64,000 nt of DNA, from NCBI GenBank assembly GCA_030549495.1, contig JAUIRK010000054.1:372001-436000 (forward strand), read 5' to 3'. This document shows positions 13,201 through 23,500 of this stretch, one piece after another. The number at the start of each line of letters is the position of its first letter. Position 1 is the stretch's first letter. The stretch is from Nectonema munidae. Lineage: Eukaryota > Nematomorpha > Nectonematoida > Nectonematidae. Below the pieces are notes generated by a model. The model searched no databases. It was not told the origin of the DNA and saw nothing but the letters and a program-made list of their open reading frames with translations. The translations under genes and the position numbers were made by a program.

Positions 13201-16200
13201 AAAATTCACAAACATTAATTTTTCCCAAACTTCAGGTGTAAGTTGGTTTCTTTGCGGTGGAAGGACGTTTCCTCCAACACTAAAAAGTGTTTCGCTTTCG
13301 ATTGATGAAGGAGGACATTGAAGTAATTTGTTTGCCAGCTTTGATAATTCTGGAAATAAATTTTTATTAGCTTTCCACCAATAAATTCCATACAAATATT
13401 TTGATTCAAGGTCAAACGAAGAAAAGTTTTAATCATAATTTGTAAAAAAAAAAAGATAATAAAAAACGAATTTAAAAATATTATATGTTTTAAAGATTTT
13501 TTTAGTAAATTAGATAAATATTTTAGCTATTTAAATTATTTAAAATTTAATAAAAGAATTTTTTAAATTTATTAGTTTTACATTTGTTTTGCAAATGTAT
13601 ACATTTTATTTTTCTTTAGGGTGTAGATGAGATATCAAAAAATCCCGAATCCAAAGATGCTGGTATAAAATACATTAAGTCTATTCTCGACTAAGACGCT
13701 TATAGTTTGTTGTTATTTTAGAAGTTTCTGAAGGTCATGGTGAATATGTTCCCTCAGGTATTTCAAATCAGAAATTATTTATATTCTTGCTTTCCTGTTT
13801 AAATAGTCACATCTTTTCTCGTTTAAAATTGATTTTCCGTTTAAATTGGTAGTTTAATTGTTTTTCAAAACAAAGAAATAATGTACGTCGAATTGATCAC
13901 TATCATTTCCTGTCAAATCGACTGTTTTGAAAACTGTCCAAATAGAATAAACTTCAAAAATAGTAGCGCCCAAATTATTATTTTCGGGCGTTTGACCCAG
14001 CACCGTGTGAAGCATACTGTATAAAATTGTTTTTATAGAAGAACGAAATTTATACACGTCTTTTTAACTTATGATAACTAAACGCTTAAGATTTGGCATC
14101 CTTAATTTTTTGCATGAATCTACCTCTTAATTTTAATTTTTCGTTAAATGTTAATCTCTCATTTGTAAGTTGCACATTCGCATAAATATATTCAACAATT
14201 TATTAATTGTTTTCCGAACTGTTTTTGAACATCTTACCTTTCATAAAGGCTTATGAAACTGCCTAATCACACACATAGTCCTCTATAGCAGAAAATTGAA
14301 AAAGACAAATCTACCCATTCATTATAAGAATTCACATTTTTGAAAAAAAGTTTTAACAGTTCATTATTTTTAACATAAATTTTAGATGAACCAGAAGATG
14401 AATATTTCAAACAACATCGCGACTCCAATCCTTTTGGTATTTCAACTTTTTTGTTATAAATTTTGTAGATGCTGAAAGTCTTTGCAAGTGTGAACTTCAA
14501 AGGAACATTTTGCTTGTATAATTATATCTTATTTTGTTTCATAGAAAATTTATTATGCTGCATTTTTTAAATTTTCGCTATCATGCCCACCCGACGTAAA
14601 AATACTCTTCCATAGTTGGAGGAAGGCGCAAATATAGTCAATTTCATAAAAAAATATTTATAATAATAAATAAATCGATTTTACGTCTACTTTCCCAGCA
14701 AGTGTTAGGGTCTAGCCGGTGTTGCAAAAACACATAAAAAGACTACCTTTATTTTTCATTTCCAAATTCCCCATTTTGTTCATCCCCTATTTCTAAATTT
14801 CTTTTTTTCATATTTACTACTTCTTTCGATGTCAATTTTGGTCTGCCCTTAGATTTGCCTATAGTTTGCTGTTTCCACGCTATATTTAATTAACTCTTCA
14901 GCTGGTCTTCTGTTTACATGCCCAATCCACCTTAATCATTGCCTCTCTATTACTTTTTTGTTATTATTTACATTACTTAAGCTTCTTATTTTTTCATTGC
15001 TTAACGTGTCTTTCCAATTAGATTTATAAATAATTGTTAACATTCTCATCTCAGATGTGTTTAGCCTATTTTTCTCAACTTCTTTTAACGCCCAGCTTTG
15101 ACTACTGTATGCTAAACTAGATCGAATACAACTTTTATAAAGATAACCCTTTATGTTTAAAGAAAAAGTATTATCACATAGAACACTACTTAAAGATTTA
15201 AATTTCTCCGAAGCTAGTTTTATTCTGTGTTCTACTGAGTTACGAACACTACCCATCTGATCTATAACCTCTCCCAAGTAACAATTAACCATTTCTAGTT
15301 CTATATCTTTGACTTAGAGACTTACTAAAGTTAATTCTTAAACCCTTATTTTTCAAAGTTGCTTCCCAAAAACTTATTCTCCTACTTTAATCTTCAAGAG
15401 AATCCGCAATTAAAATGATATCATCAGCACATAAAAGTTTGTTCATATCTTCTTTGATTTCGTCAATGATTTTATTTGAAAGAAATGGACTTAATATTGA
15501 TCTTCGATCTAACCCTACTCTTATTTTAAATTCATCAGAAATTGAATTTTCAATTTTAATACAAGTATCCTAGCTTGTATACAAAGCCACTACTGCCTTA
15601 ACTAAATTTTCATTCACACCCTTTCTTCGTAAAGACCATTCAATGAGAATTCTATATTCAGTATCACTCATTCCATAATTTTCACATCCTGTTCTAAAAG
15701 TTTTATGGTTCTGTAATTTGAACAATCAATAATTTGGCATACAATGGTAGATTAGACTTATTCCATGACTCTGGAATGGGTGCTCCATTAAAAATGTTTT
15801 GAATTAGAACTTTTAGAACATCGATTACTTGATCTTTAAATACTTTTAGTATTTTTAATACTTCTTTGATTTTAATAGATTAATAACATAAAATACTTCA
15901 ACAGTTTCAGCTTCTAATGTTCCTTGAACTCTTTCAGCTATTTCTAGATTCTCAATCTCAATTTCTTTATTAAAAACATTTTGGGCATTTATTCATTAAA
16001 AGTCTTTATTTCTAACATAATGCGTACCCAACACTTCTTCATCTTCTCTTTTTCTTTGTTTAGCTATTTTAAATTTTTCATTCATCTTCCTTTTTTCATT
16101 ATATAATTTTAATTGCTGAATTCCTTTTGCTTATTTTTTACCATAGCTTTTCTACAATATTTTTTACCTCTTTATATCAGGGGCGCACATCCGGGGGGCG

Positions 16201-19200
16201 AGGGGGGGGGGGCGACCCAACATGCGTACCCAACACTTCTTCATCTTCTCTTTTTCTTTGTTTAGCTATTTTAAAATTTTCATTCATCTTCCTTTTTTCA
16301 TTATATAATTTTAATTGCTGAATTCCTTTTGCTTATTTTTTACCATAGCTTTTCTACAATATTTTTGACCTCTTTATATCAGGGGGGCGCAAATCCGGGG
16401 GGGGGAGCAAGGGGGGGCCCTCCGCCCCCCCAATAATTTTCTATAATTAAGAGTTGCTGCTTGTTTATAAAACATGTATGCAAACTTTCGAATCAATCAA
16501 ACATCATGCCAAGTTGCTCTGAAATTCCTATCGAACATATTTTACAGACGATGCGTGTGAGAGCAATATAATAATAATCCATTGCTTCAATATGCACACA
16601 ATAAGTCAGCAATGTTTATCACAGTGTCTCCTCTTTATAGTATTTTTGGGCAAACACATGTTGATGATCCACTAGATTTTCTCATCTTCTGTCACAGTGA
16701 TTCTATTTCTCTTTCTGTCTCCTCTGTTTTTCTCCTCCGCTTTCTCTTCTAAAACTCAATCATTCACTCAAGCTCATTCAAGCTCTCTTGTTTCATTCAA
16801 GCTCTCTTCTCTTGTTAAGCTGTCCTATCTCATCCAGCTCTCTTTTCTCCAGTGACGTAGCTAAGCTGGGGCATGAGGGGCCGTGCCCACACTCCTATGT
16901 ACCGCATGTTGCCCCATGCATCTTATGCGATATCAGTTTTTGAAAATTTCTCCAATGAAAGGGTCAAGAAAGTATAAATAATGTTGCGCAAGTTGTTTTT
17001 TTTAATTGTGCCCCTTCTATCAACTTTTTTTTGGCTACACCACTGCTTCTGTCTAATTTGCATTTAGAGTTAAATTAAAATAGTTTTCAATCGTTACGAT
17101 TTTATATCAATGAATATTGTTAGACTTGCGCTAAGAATTTTTTTTCAACAAAAGTTACAATCTTTATCACTACGTTTGCTACATTTTGTAACATTTGAAA
17201 ACTTTAATATTCAAAAAAACGCAATAATTTTCTTTTCTCGTATACTTTGATTTATGTTTGTTTGGTCCTCGGATATTTCGTTCCATTATTTTCATAAGAC
17301 AGTTCGTCCCTTGGACAATTCACCCTATTATTTTCATAAGACAGTTCGTCCCATGGACAATTCACCCCATTATTTTCATAAGACATTTTGTTTCATGGAC
17401 AATTCGCCCCGTTATTTTCATAAGACATTTTGTCTCATCGACAATTCTAAAAATTAAGAGATAAAATGAATAATTTGAAATAATTTAATAGAGATAAAAT
17501 AAACAAGAATATAATTTTTAATAATTTTACACATATAATAAGCAAAGAGGGATGAAACTAATAGCCTATGAGACAATTTGTCAGGGGGCTAAATGTCTGT
17601 CGACCGTTAGTTTAAATAATTTTTTAATTATAAGCGTTGGCTACTTAAACGTTGGCCTTTCGTGCTTATAAAAACTTGAAAATATCAAATAAACTCTAAT
17701 TCTTTATGCCTCCTATTATTTTGAAATTATTCTGAGAACAGACGGTTTCATTTTAAAATAGTGAAAATTTTTTATTAGTTTATTTTGTTTCCTTCCTCTC
17801 TTATGTTAATTATGTAGTAAATTTTTCAATTTTGAGTAAAAGGTAAGGTGCAGCGGGTGTATTTTCATTGACAAGGCACTGATGTACCGCTTATGTCAAA
17901 CTGAACAAATTCGTATCGATGAGGAATCGAATCCAGAGGCTTCCGTGCTGAGTACATCATCTCAACCAACCTGCCATGCCACCCATAGAGTATGCTGTAG
18001 GGGATGCCTCAAATTTTTCCTTAAAAGTTATTATAAAAGGCAAATCATTGCAAAATGTTAAAAGTTATTTTACTTTTTGTAGCTTGTATCAATTTAGCTT
18101 TTAAACTATTTTTGAATTATGCTGAGTAAAATGAAATAATGCGATCTTAATTTTTTGTTTGTACAATTATAACTTCATTTTATACCCTTGCCCCTGAATC
18201 AATCACATTTTTTCATATAAACATCGCAGGGTGTCTAGTAGACTCTTTGCCTTTAGACTACCTTCACTCATATAAAACTAATTAACCTTCAGTTATTTAT
18301 TTTCTCTATGAATCAAAGATCCTTTCATCAATTCCTGTAATGTGCCTGGTAGACTACTTCATTTTTCAAATGAAAAGCCTATTCCACCCCCTAACAATTT
18401 TGGATTTTTTAAACTAGTGTATATTTGATGGTTGTAGGTAAAAATGCCTCCAGAATAAATGCGCCTAATTAAAAAGTAGGAAAAAATGCCCCCTAATTTT
18501 TGATTTTCAGGATTTTTTTAATTATATAAATATTTTTATTTGGTACCTTTTTGAAAGGCTAAATTTCTAAAATTTCTTAATCTATAGGGTTTTTTTCTTT
18601 ATAAGTTCTTGAAAACAATAGCAAAGGTGCAGATTTGTGGGAATGTGTTCTTAAAATCAGTTAAAATACAAATTATATTTAGAATGTGTTCTGATACACA
18701 CAAAGTCCAAAAATATTTTCTGTTTTATAAAAATAATTTTTGTATTTAAAAAATTATCGTATGCTGAGTTCTTTAGTTTACTTTAAATTTTAAATGTTTT
18801 AGATGAAAAGTTAACTTTTTTTTTATACAAAAATTTTTTTTTTGTGTTGGGGCATTTTTTCCTAATTTTAAATTGGGGCATTTTTACTGGTGGCGTTTTT
18901 TCGTACTTTTTAATTGGGGGAATTTTTTCTGCGCACGATATTCGATATGCAAATTTAATTAAAATATTTTCGCTGGAAGTATAGTATTTAAATTCACCAA
19001 TTTTGTAAAAAAAAATATAAAGTAGTAGTCTTATAAATTTAGGACTTTATGTATGCGCTGAATACACTATATTTTAAAGGATTGCTTTAATATTTGGTCT
19101 CCCGTGGTATTTCCAGACCACTAATTTTGAAAATTGCAAAAAAAAAATTCGCCCCCCCCCCCAATAATTTTGAGAATGTGCGCCCCTGCTTTATATAATA

Positions 19201-20479
19201 ATTTATCTTCTGTGGTTTTACTTTTTGCAATTTTTTAAAATTCTCTTTTTTCCTATTTATAGTTTCTTTTATATCATTACTCCGAAACCAAAATTACTTT
19301 TACTCTACCTAAAACCTTCTTAGCTGTTTTTACGTTATTAAAATTTTTAGACTTCTTTTTAAAAATCTCAATCCTTTCTACCTCTTCAATATTTTTTTGT
19401 ATATTCTCATCTTTTAACTTCCAAATTCTTACACTTTTGTTTCTAAGTTTTTAATAAAAAACTAAATCTGCAATGATAAGTCTATGTTGAGTTACGCATC
19501 ATTCTCTAGGCCAAGTCTTGGTGTTTAAGATTTTTTGAAATTTTGAGGAATCATAATGTCATAGAGGTTTGTTTCATTGCCTGATTTAAATGTACTTCTA
19601 TCCTCAGTACTTTTATTGAAATGTGGTGTTAGTAATAAATGAATTCATACTGTCTGCAAAACTTAAAATGTTTTTACCTTCTTCGTTTAGCTTGCCGTAA
19701 CCATAACCTTTATGTGCCTGTTTGTTTATAAGTAGAATGGCATGACCATTAAAATCTCCTAAAATAATACATTTATCCACAGAAGATAAATGAAATGTGG
19801 TTATTAAATTTCAACTACGTTATATCCAAGCTTTAGCTGAAAGAAAATAAAAGCTTCATAACTGCACTTAATGGATGACAGATACTTTAAAGCGAGTTAA
19901 ACCTTCAACAGTAATCACGTGTTTTAATAAATCGGTATTTTTATTAAAACTATGAAAAAGAACAAGAAAATCTCAAAAAATTGCGCTGAAGAAATACTTT
20001 TTTTCAATTAAAAATATAAGCAAAGCATTAGACTCTGTCAGAGATCTACAGTTATTTTGTCTTGAAAACAACTTTGATGTTCCTTTCAACATGCTAATAA
20101 AGTTGATATGTGTTTTGAAGAAATCAAATAATTTTTAACATATTGTATTATACCATATGCAATAATTACAAGATATTCTAAAACCCCCCAAAAATATTTT
20201 CTTTAATTTCATCATTTAAATTGGTGTATGCTACTTTATTCTAAAGGACAACTTTACTGAAAAGGACACACATTTAGATAAGAAGCTCGTCCTTTTATCA
20301 AGGTTTTATGGTATCTTAAAAATTATGTTTTATTTTAAATATTAATAAATAATAAAAAAAATGCTAAATAATCTTATTAATCAAAAATTTGCAAACCTTT
20401 GTTTTTTGATGTATAAAGAAATTTATAAAAATATTCAAAATACATCAACTAAAAACCTTTTTTTTTTTTTTTAAAAAAA

Positions 20480-20516
<37 letters not shown>

Positions 20517-23500
20517 TTCCCCCCCTGTTTGACATCGAAAGACGTATTTTCAGATGGGTATCATATATGATAATGTGGGGACATGGAAGAGCAAAAGGTG
20601 TATGAGTTGATCGGGTTTTCTCCAAATCCGCGATTGGTGCTAAGTGAATTCCTGTGTTGCTAATTCATATGCTTTTTCATCTTGAAGGGCCGTCTTCCAT
20701 TGGCTTAGATTTTGAATTTGTTGGCTTCAATCACGTTTACGGTATCCCCGAACATGCCGACAGTTTTCTGCTGAAGCCTACCAAGTACCCTACTAACAAC
20801 ACCTGTTTATTTCTTTGAAACGATAAGATGCACTATTTTTAAGAGATGGGGAGCCATATCGTCTCTTCAACTTGGACGTCTTTCAGTACGAATTGAATAG
20901 CAGGATGGCGCTGTACGGCTCTGTTCCCTTAATGATTGCTCACAAGTAAACTTAATTTCTCATTTTCTTTTCACTCCTCATCTCGTCCTAAACGTAGAAG
21001 CTGAGCTCACCACATGAGGGCATTAACGCTTTCCAACCACCTCACCAATTTCCTATATTTTTGGTGTTTCCAATTTTATCACTAGTTTAAATATGAACAA
21101 ACTGTAGGCATGTATGAATATTAGAGCTCGGATATTTGGACAGTGAAAGATTTAAAAAAGGTTTTTATTCTTATTTCAAAATTAGACAACAAGGTTTTTA
21201 TTGCGTGTGATAGCGGGCAAATTTTTTAAATTTTCGATTTCAGTTATTAACTGTTAGTCTTTTTTTATCTGATAAAATATATGTTTACATATACATTAAA
21301 AAATGCTCTTTCTACAAACTTAAAACATGATACATTTATTGACCATCAATAAATTTTTTTCTAAAATCGTTAACATACTTCTTTAATTTACTACTGCAAG
21401 ATGTTCTCGCTTTGGACATTTTTAATTATATTCAAACACAATAAAATAAAAAGTTGAAACAAAATTAGTAGATTCTCATCTGGCATAAAAAAGCTTGCTT
21501 TATTTTTCCCATCTGTTAGAAGAACAGCGTAAAACGGCTGGCAAAATTATTTAAAAAGTCAACAATTTTTGACATGGCTCCTGAAACACCTTTTAATGTA
21601 GCAGAATTGATAACTGAAAAATTATGCCTTACACCATTGTCGAAGAAATCACTGCTCCTCCTTGCAAAATCATTGTGGATTGCTTGGCAAGGAAGCTTCA
21701 GAACTAAGCACTCTCAAATGATACAATTACTCGTAGAATTTCAGAAATGTCAAGCAATATTAACAAAAAAGCTATGAAGAAAAAACTGTGCTTTGCAAGT
21801 AGATGAAAGCGTGGGATACTCGTATTTTATAGATCTATATTCTATGGATGATGAAGATATAATTAAACAGTTTATTTTTCTAAAGAAATGAAAAGCGTAT
21901 CCTCTGTCCAAGATATCTTTAACAAACATACTAATAATGAAGAATAATCTTAGCTGGGGTAAAGTTTCCCAAAACTACTCTAAATATAGACGTTTTCAAA
22001 AATTATTGAAGAACTATTAATCACATAAGTGGTCTTTTGTCCTAAAATATTTTAACAATAACATTTTATTGATGGTCCACATTTTGAAAACCAAACATGA
22101 GCTCATCTTTTTCAATGAATTTTATATAACTAACTTAAAGAGAATATGATTTCCATTTTATGCGACGCTGATGTTGCATTAGGCCTGAAATAGTTGTGAC
22201 CTAAACACATCTACCTATGCATACTCACGGTTCGTTTTTTATACTTATTGCTTTTTTAAGTGTCAGAGAAACGGTTGGCATTTTTTGGAATGTGGCTTCA
22301 GAAACATGGATAGACATAGCGTATGAAAAAGGTAGTGCTAAACATATGCGAGAGGATTCGTTTCTTAAAAAACTTTTTACGCTAGTGTCCCCGCTATCCA
22401 CTTCCGAAGAAAAGAGTTCGGCTTCGCTTGAGCCAAGCACTTTGACGCATTGGATGTCGGAAAGTGGAGTGATAGACTTTTTCGTTTTTCTTGGTCCGCG
22501 TCCGGGCGACGTGTTCAAGCAGTATGGAGATGTGACTGGCTTTACAACTGTGCCTCCAATGTTCAGTTTGGGATATCATCAGTCTCGTTGGAATTACGTC
22601 AACGAAGAAGATGTACTGAATGTGGATGCCAACTTTTACAAATATGATCTACCCATGGACACTCTTTGGCTTGACATTGAGTACACTGACGATAAGCGCT
22701 ATTTTACTTGGCATAAAAACGACTTCCCCAACCCTTCTGCTATGATCAAAAATATATCTAGTAGAGGGCGTAAGATGGTCGTCATTATTGATCCACATAT
22801 CAAAAAGGATGACAACTACTTTATATACAAAGAAGCTTCTTCTGCTTCATATTGGATTAAAAAAGCTGATGGCAAAGAAGACTACGTTGGCTCATGTTGG
22901 CCTGGCGATTCAAAGTACCCCGATTTCCTTAGGAAAGACGTGAGAGAGTGGTGGGCGTCTAAGTTTGCAACAAACAACTGGCTCCCGGAGTGCCTAACAG
23001 ATGTTCACATTTGGAATGACATGAACGAGCCTTCCGTCTTCTCTGGTCCCGAGGTAACGATTCACAAAGATGCCCTGCACTTGAACAATCGTATAGAAAA
23101 TCGCGAGATTCACAATCTCTATGGCTTTTATTTGCAGGCAGCCACGTATAAGGGTCTGGCATTGAATCGTTTCAACGGCATATACCGTCCATTTCTTTTG
23201 AGTCGGGCTTTTTTCGCGGGAAGTCAACGCTTTGGCTCGGTATGGACTGGCGATAACTTGGCTGACTGGGATCACTTGAAAATATCAACGCCCATGCTCC
23301 TGTCTCTTTCTATAACGGGTATCACATTTTGTGGAGCTGATGTTGGAGGCTTTTTCAATGATCCCGACGAAGAGTTGCTTCGTAGATGGTACCAAACTGC
23401 AATTTACCAGCCCTTTTTTCGTTCCCATTCGCACATTGAAACAAGACGTCGTGAGCCTTGGTTATTCTCTCAAAAAACCCTGAAGAATATCAGACACAGT

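Larger units (their letters stand above)
16178..19188. mobile_element. Non-autonomous hAT element (about 3 kb) inserted in a LINE
   Basis: The left end CAGGGGCGCACATCC and right end GAATGTGCGCCCCTG are inverted repeats. The flanks are the same 8 bases, CTTTATAT at 16,170-16,177 and 19,189-19,196, the target duplication length of hAT elements. No transposase is present. The G/C homopolymer runs just inside both ends are unusual. It contains a nested MITE, a minisatellite, a SINE and a MULE-like MITE. A second copy of its right-hand region lies at 63,562 in reverse orientation. Confidence 0.88.

Noticed and set aside
17254-17464. Two overlapping 67-68 codon frames
   Set aside because: Both are read through the 42-bp minisatellite; the peptide repeats follow from the period being a multiple of three.
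20554-20597. Alternative GANAB exon before exon 6 (acceptor TTTTCAG, donor GTGTAT)
   Set aside because: Its entry phase does not fit exon 4 and its peptide (…WGHGRAK) lacks family similarity, while 13,620-13,662 fits in phase and sequence.
22217-22260. ATG upstream of the large GANAB exon as a start codon
   Set aside because: The stretch ends in a splice acceptor (CTTTTTTAAG), exon 7 joins in frame at 22,261 to give [13 protein letters not shown], and the protein would lack its N-terminal domain and signal peptide.
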